Shown piece by piece: positions 44,801-53,419 of a stretch of DNA of 64,000 nucleotides. Location of the stretch: the NCBI RefSeq assembly GCF_000759025.1, contig NZ_JPOS01000034.1:62001-126000 (forward strand), in the 5' to 3' direction. Under the pieces are notes generated by a model. The model was given only the letters and a program-made list of their open reading frames with translations. It searched no databases and had not been told where the DNA came from. The first letter of the stretch is position 1. Each line of letters begins with the position of its first letter. Both the position numbers and the translations under genes were made by a program. Source of the DNA: Phaeodactylibacter xiamenensis (lineage in GTDB: Bacteria > Bacteroidota > Bacteroidia > Chitinophagales > Saprospiraceae).

Positions 44801-47800
44801 TTGTTGGGCCACTTCGTGATGCAGTTGACATTTGTGACCTGGCATTGCCTCAATCCAGCATTACTTCCTTCGCCGCCGACTTTGAATTAGACTTCCCTCT
44901 TGTCGTCAAAGCTGAGAATAATAATAGTATCACCCTCCCCTACGACAACCTCTACCTCCGCCCCGTCTACCCCACCACCGTCTTCGACTCCATCCAAGTC
45001 GTCAATGCGGAGACCGGGGAAGTGTACCCCGAAGTCAACGGCATCTTCCAGCTCGGCTCCGTAGTCACGCCGGATACGCTACACTTACAACTCCGCGGCC
45101 GCTCCAGCAGCTGCGGCACGGAGACCATCCGCCTCGACTACGGTTTCGACTGCTCGCCTTTTACCGATCCGGCCCAGGAACCCTGTGCGCTGGAAAGCGA
45201 AACTCTGACCATCGACTTCCCGCCTGGGCTGATCGATATGCAGGCGGAAGAGGAAGACCTGAGCGCAGATCTCTGTGATACCATGCCGCGTACGCAGGCG
45301 CTGCTGTTCAACGCAGGGCTGGGGGCCGTCTACGAGCTGCAGGCGGAGGTCACCCTGCCGGCGGGCATGAACATCCTGCCGGGCTCCTGCGCGGTGGAAT
45401 ACCCGGCGGGGAGCGGGCAAACCTACCCACTACCCGACCCCGAGCTGCTGCAGGGGCGCACCTTCATCTGGGATTTTGCAACGGCCTGGCCACTTATTCA
45501 GGAACAGGGGCTGTCGGGCGTCAACAGTACACCGGGCAACAGCTTCTACCTACAGTTTGATACCGGGACCAACTGCGATTTCATCTCCGGTACCCGCATC
45601 ATTTATCGTATGCGGGCGGAGCAGACCTGTAAAGAGCCCACCAATACCGTAGCCAAGGTCACCGGGCGCTACCAAATCGAAGGCGTGGAGCCCCCCTACG
45701 CCTCCAATCTCAACGTCAACTTCTCGGGCAGCCTCAACTGCGGGGATACGCTGGCGCTGAATGCCACTTTCCAGTACCCTGCCAATACGGATGCCAACCT
45801 CTACGTCACCCTGCCGGTGGGCATGGCCTACGTGCCGGGCTCCACAGCGGGCAATACCGACCACCCGGAGCCTGTTTTGCAGGACGGGCAGCTCAAGTGG
45901 ACCATCAACAGCCCTTCTTCGGATGTGACGCTGTCCTTCAGCATCGTAGCGGAGGAGGGCATCGAATGCGCCGTGCCCGTCCTGAGCCACTTTACCACCA
46001 CCAAGGTGCCCGCCATTTGCGTAAGCGAGGGGCAGCCCTGCGAGATCGAGGTGGTCACCGGTGATGCCAACCTGCCGCTTTCGGTGGACAAGGCGGCCTA
46101 TGAAATAACCGACATCTCTGCTATCGCACCTTCCAGCCTATCCAATGACTTACAGCTGGAAGCTACGATTACCAATACTGCTGACCCCAACGGGCTGCCG
46201 CTTCAGGCGGCCTTATACCTCGACCTCGACGGGGATGGCGCACTGAGCCTGCCGGATTCGCTCCTGCAAATGCTAACACTGAACGGCATTGGCCAGGCCG
46301 GCGGCAGCACACAGCTGAGCACCTTTCTTCCTAATCTGCCCCGTCAATACTGGTGCCGGCTCTTGCTGGTCCTCGAAGCGGAGGCCAACTGCGCCTGTCA
46401 GACGCTGACGATACCGATAAATGGCGTACCTATTCTCAAGCCAGAGGAAATTGTGCTGTGCTGGGACCAATCCGCCGAGCTGGGCGTCGACCCGCTGACG
46501 GGCTATACCTACCAATGGTCGGATGCCGATGGGCTGAGCTGTACCCAATGCCCGCAAACGCTATTTTATCCACCGGAAACAGGTAACAGCCAGCAGTTCT
46601 ATAACTTCGAGCTATTGGAAACGGCCGGCAATTGCACCATCAGCCACCCCTTCGAGGTCACAGTCAACCCGGAGCCCTTTATTTTTTCAGAAGACATCAC
46701 GATTTGTCAGGGCGATACGGCCTCGCTCATCGCTTCTTTGGGCGAGGCCTTTGCTTGGTCGGGCCCAAATCTGCTCATCGACGATGAGCAGGCCGCTCTT
46801 GCCGCCCCCGATAACTCCGCCGTATACACCGTCAGCATTACGGATAATCTGGGGTGCACGGGTATAGACTCTGTGATGGTCGAGGTGCTCCCTGCCCCGG
46901 CCCTGCAGGGCGATCCGGTACAAAGCTTCTGTTTTGGGCCACCGGCGCAGTTACAGGTCAGTGCGGAGCCAGGCACGGCCTACGAATGGGTCAATGCCGA
47001 TGGCCGCCTGAGCGATATTTACAGTCTGAGCCCGGTGGTGGACGTGCAGGAGGATTATACCTATCAGCTACAAGCCGATAATGGGGTCTGCACCCGCTCG
47101 TTTGCTGTATCCGTGGACTTTTTCGAGGCCTTTGAAATCGGCGGCGTGCCGGACACTTTGCAGGCCTGCCTGGGCGACACCCTTTCCGTAAACCTTACCG
47201 GAGGGGTGCAGTATGACTGGTCTGGAGCGGAAGAGGTGATCTGCGCGGGCAGCAACTGTGCGGAAGTGAGCATCCCGGTACCATTTAGCGAAAGCAGCTT
47301 CCTGATTGCCGCCACCGATAGTGCCCAATGTGAAGCCGAACGCCTGCTCACCGTACAGAGCCAGACCGACACCATTCTGCCGACGCAAACCGAAAGCATC
47401 TGCTCAGGCGACAGCATCAATATCTTCGGGGCCTGGGTCAGTGCCGCCGGGCTGTACTGCGATACCACGCCTACGGTTGGTTCCTGCGTCCGGGTGGAAT
47501 GCCTGGACCTGGAGCTGCGCCCTACCTGGTCTACCGATGACAGCGCCGCCATCTGCCAGGGCGAATCCTACAACTTCTACGGCACCCCCCTTACTGAACC
47601 CGGCCTGTACACCGAGCCCCTCACCGCCAGCAACGGCTGCGACAGCCTCATCACGCTGGACCTGAGTGTGCTGCCTGCCGTTTCTGAAAGCCTCCAATCC
47701 ACCATCTGCGAAAGCGATACGCTCTTCTTCGACGGGCAGCCCCTGACGGAGCCCGGCACTTATACGGCCGAGTATCAAACTGCTTTAGGGTGCGATAGTA

Positions 47801-48621
47801 TCGTGGAGCTCGAGCTTACTGTGCTGCCGGAGTTTGAAACGCCAGTCTCTGCTACCATCTGCGAGGGCGAAAACTATCTGTTCAATGGGCAGGAACTGAG
47901 TGCGGCGGGCACCTACGAAGCCGAACTGCAATCCCAGGACGGTTGTGATTCCCTGGTGGTGCTGCAACTGTCGGTGAAAGCCCTTTCGGAGTCCTTTTTC
48001 GATACCACACTCTGCCTGGGCGAAGTGCTGGACATAGGCGGAGCGTCCTTCGAAACCGCTGGTGACTATACCCTGCAGCTTACCGATGCCAACGGCTGCG
48101 ACTCCACCGTCTACCTGATGCTGGATTACTACCCGCCGCCCCTGTACGAGGTGGAGGCTGAGCCCGACTTTGGCTACGGGGACGGAAGCCTTTCTCTTAC
48201 CTTAGCGGACAGTACACACACCCTGATTTGGGAAGACGGCAGCACCACTCCGGAGCGCACCAACCTGCAGGCGGGCTTTTACTACGCCAGTATTGAGGAC
48301 GAGTGGGGCTGTTTGGCCGAGATCGAGGTGGAAGTCCCGGGCGGGGAGCTCCTGCTGGCTATGCCCAATACCTTTACGCCTAATGGCGATGGTACGAATG
48401 ATTTCTTCAATGTAGTCGGCAATGCCGAAGCACGGGTGGTCGGCTTCCGCATCTTCAACCGCTGGGGGCAGCAGGTGTACGACAACGAAAACCCCGCTCA
48501 GGGCTGGGACGGCACTGCCAATGGTCAGCCGCAGCCTACGGAGGTCTACTACTATCAAATTGAGGTACAGACACCGGACGGGGTGTGGACGCGGCAGGGG
48601 GATGTGACGCTGGTGCGGTAG
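41842..48621 (+). CDS. Giant surface protein with T9SS type B (gliding-motility-type) C-terminal domain
   Basis: A 2259-residue protein with a signal peptide (residues 1-22, LSLFLLTSLSLTAQQ). Most of its length is repeated beta-sandwich domains of DUF11-like character (LTLGLPCGITYQAGSISGG, YVTLPVGMAYVPGSTAG). Near the end are PKD/SprB-like units and five 51-residue repeats. The last 85 residues are a CHU_C-type sorting domain (NTFTPNGDGTNDFFNVVG, FNRWGQQVYDNEN). It should be exported by T9SS and attached to the cell surface, as an adhesin or filament component. The DUF11-like domains have paired cysteines. No enzymatic domain is seen. Confidence 0.92.
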   Translation: MQPQIYTTFLSLFLLTSLSLTAQQAHLHPPGNLNVCEDQTFQYTITGGASGLQDATLTLGLPCGITYQAGSISGGTEDAIGNLSEPVFALPEVPAGDTLSLTLQADVSCQALPCIDAGELFFITAELEHANGSQGFVSDPFNVETANLLITNGENLYWQGTLNGVVFRTLTVRNTRPGRVSSFEFLDTHVSSIAVSSNDGETLIENADTLLLRFGPQDFAQIGNGDGWFDFNEELTIRERVQVVDCAAETRDALSELWVRWGCGGSFCQARRANAKVEIVDVVEQGNVLGFLEILEQPTCFDGGTAAQTLRVRRNNQSTGLMDFVFNIRQPGEGRGILLGSLNSPFLDSVVYHEPLLNTCGDSVAHAVTLHFINPLPPSFGSQFDITWTTSICEPGQCNSSASNWTYDYEYIKECSAPDDRFVDGEGEAGSGDPLITGALSISGVLQNNNPVDIVYAISGINLNDVEGELNVELAFPTSLTIQPTDFALAGVLPVSQEVTTDIVNKVKLTYPLPIAGWAPYTLTVPTILDCSMASNLPCLPIIFSDCLAPCPVGAVNPLSLVAEAVVVADENCSGIGQLRTCSDILVPLPCYEGVCYDTLAGYLDYNFEAVRTTLGWPDKDGDGQPDEDGIYDFSQMRLDYLAPGDTFELRVDGVVQTDVPGTELEYFTLEIGHKGFEVTNTLNGNSLLTSPTVNHMIGEQKKIAELSNTLLLFDASESVWYEVNGLDRIFWSPRDVFLYDLSISVLRTLNPAIPEGFKYAAGDSVKMVVQQLVDANLNLIGSNISSTNNSQLYPFSSIRFAFDYDTRTYFGQSPIDAARPLPTCNCQSQRVEIANVTLQDWLGGGGARSGNCHSASPSSGGRSLRSRLAFPFPGEIKPFHRATQFRVPKVAGIVVDSLELRQHNTPPVFLHPYDSAEYVLFDVPETFPFVGVNSNYYFQLSLHRHFTACIAEWGYQNGMLPVEVILERTSIGTRFFPASYTAEVGLVGPLRDAVDICDLALPQSSITSFAADFELDFPLVVKAENNNSITLPYDNLYLRPVYPTTVFDSIQVVNAETGEVYPEVNGIFQLGSVVTPDTLHLQLRGRSSSCGTETIRLDYGFDCSPFTDPAQEPCALESETLTIDFPPGLIDMQAEEEDLSADLCDTMPRTQALLFNAGLGAVYELQAEVTLPAGMNILPGSCAVEYPAGSGQTYPLPDPELLQGRTFIWDFATAWPLIQEQGLSGVNSTPGNSFYLQFDTGTNCDFISGTRIIYRMRAEQTCKEPTNTVAKVTGRYQIEGVEPPYASNLNVNFSGSLNCGDTLALNATFQYPANTDANLYVTLPVGMAYVPGSTAGNTDHPEPVLQDGQLKWTINSPSSDVTLSFSIVAEEGIECAVPVLSHFTTTKVPAICVSEGQPCEIEVVTGDANLPLSVDKAAYEITDISAIAPSSLSNDLQLEATITNTADPNGLPLQAALYLDLDGDGALSLPDSLLQMLTLNGIGQAGGSTQLSTFLPNLPRQYWCRLLLVLEAEANCACQTLTIPINGVPILKPEEIVLCWDQSAELGVDPLTGYTYQWSDADGLSCTQCPQTLFYPPETGNSQQFYNFELLETAGNCTISHPFEVTVNPEPFIFSEDITICQGDTASLIASLGEAFAWSGPNLLIDDEQAALAAPDNSAVYTVSITDNLGCTGIDSVMVEVLPAPALQGDPVQSFCFGPPAQLQVSAEPGTAYEWVNADGRLSDIYSLSPVVDVQEDYTYQLQADNGVCTRSFAVSVDFFEAFEIGGVPDTLQACLGDTLSVNLTGGVQYDWSGAEEVICAGSNCAEVSIPVPFSESSFLIAATDSAQCEAERLLTVQSQTDTILPTQTESICSGDSINIFGAWVSAAGLYCDTTPTVGSCVRVECLDLELRPTWSTDDSAAICQGESYNFYGTPLTEPGLYTEPLTASNGCDSLITLDLSVLPAVSESLQSTICESDTLFFDGQPLTEPGTYTAEYQTALGCDSIVELELTVLPEFETPVSATICEGENYLFNGQELSAAGTYEAELQSQDGCDSLVVLQLSVKALSESFFDTTLCLGEVLDIGGASFETAGDYTLQLTDANGCDSTVYLMLDYYPPPLYEVEAEPDFGYGDGSLSLTLADSTHTLIWEDGSTTPERTNLQAGFYYASIEDEWGCLAEIEVEVPGGELLLAMPNTFTPNGDGTNDFFNVVGNAEARVVGFRIFNRWGQQVYDNENPAQGWDGTANGQPQPTEVYYYQIEVQTPDGVWTRQGDVTLVR
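47398..48162 (+). repeat. Five tandem 153-bp (51-residue) coding repeats
   Basis: Repeat starts (the xC of the consensus ICxGExxxFxG) fall at 47398, 47551, 47704, 47857 and 48010, an exact 153-bp period. Each unit contains xICxGExYxFxGxxL then GxYxxxxxxxxGCDSxVxLxL. The first unit has a divergent second half (VGSCVRVECLDLEL). Confidence 0.92.
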
Positions 48622-48633
48622 GGGCGATTTTTA

Positions 48634-51300
48634 CTACCCCCACGTCATCTCTGCCCCCGGCAGCACGTCATAGCACCCCCTGCTTCGGCGCACAAACAAT
48701 TTGCGGTTGTACGGGTCATCCCGGCCCACTTCATGTTTGGAGAGGATGCTGTTGACATATTGTCGCTTCCGGCGGTAATCCGGCAGTAGGGAAGATGGCA
48801 TTTCTTCAATAAATTGCATGAAGTCGTCCATCAGCAGGCAGCGCCTGGGTAGCGGGTCATTGGGTGCGAAGACATCCAGGCGTATAGCATTGAGCGCATT
48901 GTAAAGGAAGAACTCCATGCTTTTGTGGTTGATGATGTACAAGCGGCCATCGTAGCGGCATTGGCCAGCTGAGGGAGCCAGCTTGGGGTACCAGGTTTCC
49001 AGCAGAAACTTATTGAGCTGACGGCGGTCGTAGCCCAAAATCAGGTGCTGCAGAGCAGTTCGTCCCAGTTGATCCTGTCGGTTGCGGTTGGCATCCTGCT
49101 CCAGGAAGTAATAAAGCATATCAATCTTGCCGTGCTGTGCGGCAACCATCAGCCCTGTCATCCCCTCTGCTGCATCGGGCAGGTCTACGCCAAATTTGCC
49201 GATAATACGCTCCACCTTTTTCCGATTGTTGTTGCGGACGAGGGCTGCCAACTGCTGCTGCGCCTTCTGGTACTCACCTAGGTACTGTTTAGCCGGACCA
49301 TAATTCAATTCCTTTTGCAGCCGCTGCACCAAATCTATGCGGTGACGGGTGCGGGCAAACAAAAATAGACGCTCCACATCCTTTTCTGTGTGGCTGGCTT
49401 CGGGGTCAAATATTCGCTCTTCGAGAAGCTCCGCTTCATCTGATCCGACAAACTCAATGCCGCGCAGGCGCGCTCGGATTGCTTCGGCTTGTTCAAACTT
49501 GCCCTGCAGCTCAAGGCGGCGGGCTTCCTCCAGCCACTCTTCCTCGTCGCTGGCCTGTTGTTCAATCTTGACTTCCTCCTCCGTATCCATAACACCGAGG
49601 AGTTGCAGCAGCTCATTTTTGGTTTTGGTTTCCAAGATATGCACATTTTCAACCGCGCGGGTAAAGGCCACATACAGGGAGTTGATGTAAAACTTGTAAG
49701 CCTCCTGGTCCTTATTCGTTTTATCCCTGGCGCGGGAATACCGGAGGTTCTCATCCAACAGATCGGATGCGCTCACCCCCTTGGCAATGGTGCGGAATTC
49801 GGCATCGTGGTCGCTGATGAAATTGACCAGGATGATATTCTCGTACTCCAATCCTTTTGCTTCCTGAATGGTAAAGACCAGCGGCGTCCTGAAATCTTTT
49901 GATACGCGGGCCTTTTGTTCCTTGTCCAAGACCAGTACCGCAAATTTGGCCGAATCTTGCGTACGCTTATTCAGCTCTTTGCGCACCTTGTCGCTATCCG
50001 GGTAAAAGTGGATTTTCCCTTCCTTGTCCGCTACGGTGTTGATCAGGTAGGTGCTCTCCTTGTCGATGGACCCAAAGCGGGCATTCTTGATTTTTAGCAA
50101 GTCGTTAGACAGCTTGGTTACCTGCCGGGAGTTGCGGTAGTTGGTTTTGAGAATGCGCAGCGCGCTGCCCTTTAAGTCCTGGTTGAAGAATAAACTTTTG
50201 ATCTTTGACCAGGAGAAAAAGTTGGGGTGCACAATCTGATTGGCATCCCCGCTGAGCAAAAAGTTGCCGGGGGTCTTCAGCGATTTCAAAATCAGCAGCA
50301 ACTGGATATTGGTAACATCCTGCACCTCATCTACGATGATGAAGTCGTACTTCGGGGCCACCTGGTCCATGTACTGATAGGCGACCATGTTGCTGTCGTA
50401 ATAGCCGCCTTCCTTCAGGAAGCGCAGGTAACGTTCAAACAGATCATACACCTTGCTCCGCTCGCTGCCCAGGAAAATAGATTGCTTGACACCGAGTTCT
50501 TCATAACGCTCCCGGCTAAGAAATTCAGCATCGGTCACTGAGCCTGTCAGTACACCTTTGAACTCCTCAAATAGCTTATACGGCTCCTTGAATTTGAAGC
50601 GTTGCCTTGGGCCACGCTCATACCAGCGCTCAAAACTGCGGTAGTCCAGCTCTTTACCCTCCGGTATCTGTATCCCCTCCAGGTATTCCCGGAAGGACAG
50701 GAAGTCAATTTCCTGCTTCGGGTTCTCGTATCCGTAGGATTCATAAATCCGCTGGGCGTTCTCCACCAGATAGGGAGAGAGCGATACGTAGGCAACGTGG
50801 CCAGGGTAGCCTTTCATCTTTTCCAGTGTGAGGGCTGTCTTGCCACTGCCTGCCGAGCCAATGATAATCAATGGTGCGGGTAGATTGTAAATTTCCTCCT
50901 GGTCGCTATCTAAAGAAATAACCTTATCCAGTAAATGAAACCGCTTGCTTGCCTGGTTGACATACCGTATGGGGTCTACAGCATCTTCTCCAACATCCTC
51001 AGGGCCTGCGACCTCGCTAAAGTGGTTCTCTTTAACAGAAGCACCTTTCAGAAACCGGGATTTATCGTATTCATGGTTGGGGATAACCTCCAAAAGCAGT
51101 ATGTAAGTTTCGCCCTGATGCTTTGCAAATTTGAATAACAACCGGCTCTCGCGGTCAAGCTTAGCACGGAAGTAGCCGAGGTGTTTGATCTTTTTGACTT
51201 CTGCTGATTTGAAGTCTCCTGCTCTAAGCATTTCCTCTACTTTTTTCAGCTTACTGCTTAAGCCTTTCGCAGAGAACTCGTTGTATTTTAAAAGTTGCAT
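48634..51300 (-). CDS. RelE/ParE-like - superfamily 1 helicase - ankyrin fusion protein
   Basis: An 888-residue protein. Residues 1-90 resemble the RelE/ParE toxin fold (KHLGYFRAKLDRESRLLFKF ... LEVIPNHEYDKSRFL). A UvrD-like SF1 helicase follows: Walker A GSAGSGKT at 148-155, motif II FIIVDEVQD near 315-325, TNYRNS and VFTIQEAKGLEYENIILV in the middle, and YVAFTRA near 545. Residues about 690-770 form ankyrin repeats (GMTGLMVAAQHGKIDMLYYF, NRQDQLGRTALQHLI). A C-terminal domain of unknown fold ends the protein. No antitoxin gene is adjacent. It may act in DNA repair or defence; the toxin-fold domain might instead sense nucleic acid. It is monocistronic and divergent from the gene at 51436. Confidence 0.85.
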   Translation of the reverse strand: MQLLKYNEFSAKGLSSKLKKVEEMLRAGDFKSAEVKKIKHLGYFRAKLDRESRLLFKFAKHQGETYILLLEVIPNHEYDKSRFLKGASVKENHFSEVAGPEDVGEDAVDPIRYVNQASKRFHLLDKVISLDSDQEEIYNLPAPLIIIGSAGSGKTALTLEKMKGYPGHVAYVSLSPYLVENAQRIYESYGYENPKQEIDFLSFREYLEGIQIPEGKELDYRSFERWYERGPRQRFKFKEPYKLFEEFKGVLTGSVTDAEFLSRERYEELGVKQSIFLGSERSKVYDLFERYLRFLKEGGYYDSNMVAYQYMDQVAPKYDFIIVDEVQDVTNIQLLLILKSLKTPGNFLLSGDANQIVHPNFFSWSKIKSLFFNQDLKGSALRILKTNYRNSRQVTKLSNDLLKIKNARFGSIDKESTYLINTVADKEGKIHFYPDSDKVRKELNKRTQDSAKFAVLVLDKEQKARVSKDFRTPLVFTIQEAKGLEYENIILVNFISDHDAEFRTIAKGVSASDLLDENLRYSRARDKTNKDQEAYKFYINSLYVAFTRAVENVHILETKTKNELLQLLGVMDTEEEVKIEQQASDEEEWLEEARRLELQGKFEQAEAIRARLRGIEFVGSDEAELLEERIFDPEASHTEKDVERLFLFARTRHRIDLVQRLQKELNYGPAKQYLGEYQKAQQQLAALVRNNNRKKVERIIGKFGVDLPDAAEGMTGLMVAAQHGKIDMLYYFLEQDANRNRQDQLGRTALQHLILGYDRRQLNKFLLETWYPKLAPSAGQCRYDGRLYIINHKSMEFFLYNALNAIRLDVFAPNDPLPRRCLLMDDFMQFIEEMPSSLLPDYRRKRQYVNSILSKHEVGRDDPYNRKLFVRRSRGCYDVLPGAEMTWG

Positions 51301-51435
51301 GCCTGAGAGATCAATTATGGATTAAATGTAGATTATTGTCAATCCTAAAGTAAAGCAAATTCCGATTGAATATCACTGGATAAGCTTTATTTTTGTATCC
51401 AGTTATGATAACTGTTAGCGTATAAAAATATCGAT

Positions 51436-51876
51436 ATGCCTAATACTCACATGCCCCCCGATTTCCTGCAGCCCTGCCTGTTTAGTATCGAAGAAGCCGT
51501 ACTTAAGGCCTATAGAGATCACCCAAAACTGGAAGACAAAGACATCGAGGTCGTCTACGAACAGCTGCAGCGGTTTTTCAAAAAGCTCGCCGGAGGCGCA
51601 GAGCTGGAGGAGCCTCATTCTACGATTACCCGCAAGCAGGCCCTGATTGAGTCGATTATCCTGGCACTTGATGTCCGTGAAGAGTTCGGAGCAGATGAGC
51701 ATTTGCTCCAAAATGACCAATATACACTGGGAGGCAGAACCATTCCGTATCTGGAAATGCTCTACGCCACTGCTTTTACCTATCTGCAACGCTCCGCCCG
51801 CTTTTGGCGTAAGGAAAGAGGGAAAAGAGGCTACCTGAGTTTCATTGCGAGCCAGTTGCCGGAACAGGAGCTGTAG
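51436..51876 (+). CDS. Hypothetical helical protein
   Basis: A 146-residue protein without signal peptide. Amphipathic helices (DIEVVYEQLQRFFKKLAGGA, QALIESIILALDVREEFGAD) fill most of it, and the C-terminus is basic (RFWRKERGKRGYLSF). It is divergent from the helicase fusion, with a 135-bp shared upstream region. The family is not recognised. Confidence 0.68.
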   Translation: MPNTHMPPDFLQPCLFSIEEAVLKAYRDHPKLEDKDIEVVYEQLQRFFKKLAGGAELEEPHSTITRKQALIESIILALDVREEFGADEHLLQNDQYTLGGRTIPYLEMLYATAFTYLQRSARFWRKERGKRGYLSFIASQLPEQEL

Positions 51877-51945
51877 GAAAAAAGCCCTGTTGCACTTTGC
51901 ACCTCAGTGCCAGATGCATTCTATGAAGGTAGCGGATTAAAAAAC

Positions 51946-51975
51946 GCCCCCATCAGTGCATGAACCAATGAGGGC
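51946..51975 (-). terminator. Terminator of the lipoprotein gene at 51986
   Basis: On the minus strand GCCCTCAT / ATGGGGGC pair around a 14-base loop, followed by GTTTTTTAATC. It starts 10 bp after the stop codon. Confidence 0.75.
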
Positions 51976-51985
51976 ACCTGAGAGA

Positions 51986-52978
51986 TTAATCCACCCGCTC
52001 AAATACCAATGAACCGCCAGCCGCCCCAATGGCAGTGTATTCCAATGTGGTTGCATTGGCTGCGAGGACCAGGTTGCACTGCGCATCAAACTCCCCTTTT
52101 TCGATAAAGCAGAAGCCTTCAGGAGCTGTGCCGGTCACCGCACAAGCTTCCGAACGGCAGCCGGGGTCCGCCTCAATCGTCGAGGAATACGTCAACCGCT
52201 GATTGTTGTAATGGCTGATTTGGTCACCCTCAATGATGATTTCGTACCCTTCGTCGGTTGTAGAGCGCCAGCCGCCCTGCATCATGGCCATCAGATTGGG
52301 TGAAGGATCGCTGAGTGTGATCTCACTTACCGTTGCTTTTACAGATTTCAAGGCCGGGTTGTCGCTGCTGAGCGTAACATCGCCAACGAGCTCCATGGCT
52401 GTCTCACCGCCTGCACCGGGCTCAAAACGGATGCTCAGCCCCTGACCGGTAAGTTTTCCATCCTTCCAGTCACTAACGTAGCCGCCGTAGTCCCAGCCAA
52501 AGCCGTAAAAGTCAAATGGCTTGCCATTGAGTTGCTCCATTTCCTCAAGGGTGGTGCCAATGGTGATGCCGTTGGGGGTGGACCAGTCAGATTGCCCGTC
52601 CTTGCCATAGATGCTGACATAGCTGGGCCGATCGGATCCCATTGCAGCATCCCAGTACAAATCCACCCGGTTTTTACTGTCTTTGAACAGGACAATGCCT
52701 GGCTCGAAAATACCTTCGCCCAGGTGGATGCTGTCCTCCTGCGCCAGATCGCCATAAGCTTTCAAGACATCAGCGGCAGTAGCTGATGCCAGGTCAACAA
52801 GACCTACCCGTGTGCCAGGGACAATTGCGAAATCGAGCCTTGGGTCTGCTTCGGTGGTTACAGCGGTAGAGTCCTGCTGATCAGATGCCACAGTGCCCTC
52901 TGAGGAGCCGGACTGGCAATTGGATAGCCCGAAGGCAAGCAGGAAAATGCACAGCGAGGTGAGTAGTGGATTCTTCAT
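51986..52978 (-). CDS. Lipoprotein of unknown function
   Basis: A 330-residue protein with a lipoprotein signal (LLAFGLSNC, Cys21) and a Ser/Thr/Glu-rich linker. A globular beta-rich domain follows (RLDFAIVPGTRVGLVDLASATAADVLKAYGD; KPFDFYGFGWDYGGYVSDWK). A second C-terminal domain begins near residue 230 (MAMMQGGWRSTTDEGYEII), resembling small lipocalin-like 'Lipocalin_5/DUF' modules that measure residual substrate. The exact family is uncertain. It is anchored in a membrane. Confidence 0.78.
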   Translation of the reverse strand: MKNPLLTSLCIFLLAFGLSNCQSGSSEGTVASDQQDSTAVTTEADPRLDFAIVPGTRVGLVDLASATAADVLKAYGDLAQEDSIHLGEGIFEPGIVLFKDSKNRVDLYWDAAMGSDRPSYVSIYGKDGQSDWSTPNGITIGTTLEEMEQLNGKPFDFYGFGWDYGGYVSDWKDGKLTGQGLSIRFEPGAGGETAMELVGDVTLSSDNPALKSVKATVSEITLSDPSPNLMAMMQGGWRSTTDEGYEIIIEGDQISHYNNQRLTYSSTIEADPGCRSEACAVTGTAPEGFCFIEKGEFDAQCNLVLAANATTLEYTAIGAAGGSLVFERVD

Positions 52979-53068
52979 AAATCTGTTCAGTTTGAGAATG
53001 ATGTATAATGCGCTGCAAGTGGAGGGGAAAGCAGCGCATCAAAAATACATCACCCAGCTATGAAGACC

Positions 53069-53377
53069 CTATTTATGCCGCTTAAATTTTTCCAGTAGTT
53101 GAGGGGAAACGTTATCGGTGCCGTACATTCCATCCTCTTCGATCAGGGTACCGTTATCATTACTATCGGTCTTGATGAGGAATAGTGTGGAGCGGGTATC
53201 AGGGCTACTGTCGGCACCTTCAAAGTGGAGCACCTGCTCTACTTCAAAATGGTCGGGGGTAAATGCCTTATTTAAGTCTTCGCAATAAATGCGGTCGCGC
53301 TTTAGGGTAAATTCGTGGGCGTATCCCTCTTTTTTCAGGGTTTGGGTCGCTTCTACCAGGTTATCAAAATGTCGCAT
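53069..53377 (-). CDS. Conserved small Bacteroidota protein
   Basis: A 102-residue soluble protein (DNLVEATQTLKKEGYAHEFT, HFEVEQVLHFEGADSSPD). Close relatives are often labelled phosphoribosylpyrophosphate synthetase in Bacteroidota annotations, but it lacks the PRPP-binding motif of that enzyme and is far too short, so the label should not be carried over. It lies 43 bp downstream of the methyltransferase gene and is probably co-transcribed. Confidence 0.78.
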   Translation of the reverse strand: MRHFDNLVEATQTLKKEGYAHEFTLKRDRIYCEDLNKAFTPDHFEVEQVLHFEGADSSPDTRSTLFLIKTDSNDNGTLIEEDGMYGTDNVSPQLLEKFKRHK

Positions 53378-53419
53378 TGGCTTTTCTGGTAAAACGGCTG
53401 TTTCGGGACCATGTTCGCC

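Noticed and set aside
53069-53377. Phosphoribosylpyrophosphate synthetase
   Set aside because: A common label for this small protein in the phylum, but length and motifs do not fit the enzyme.
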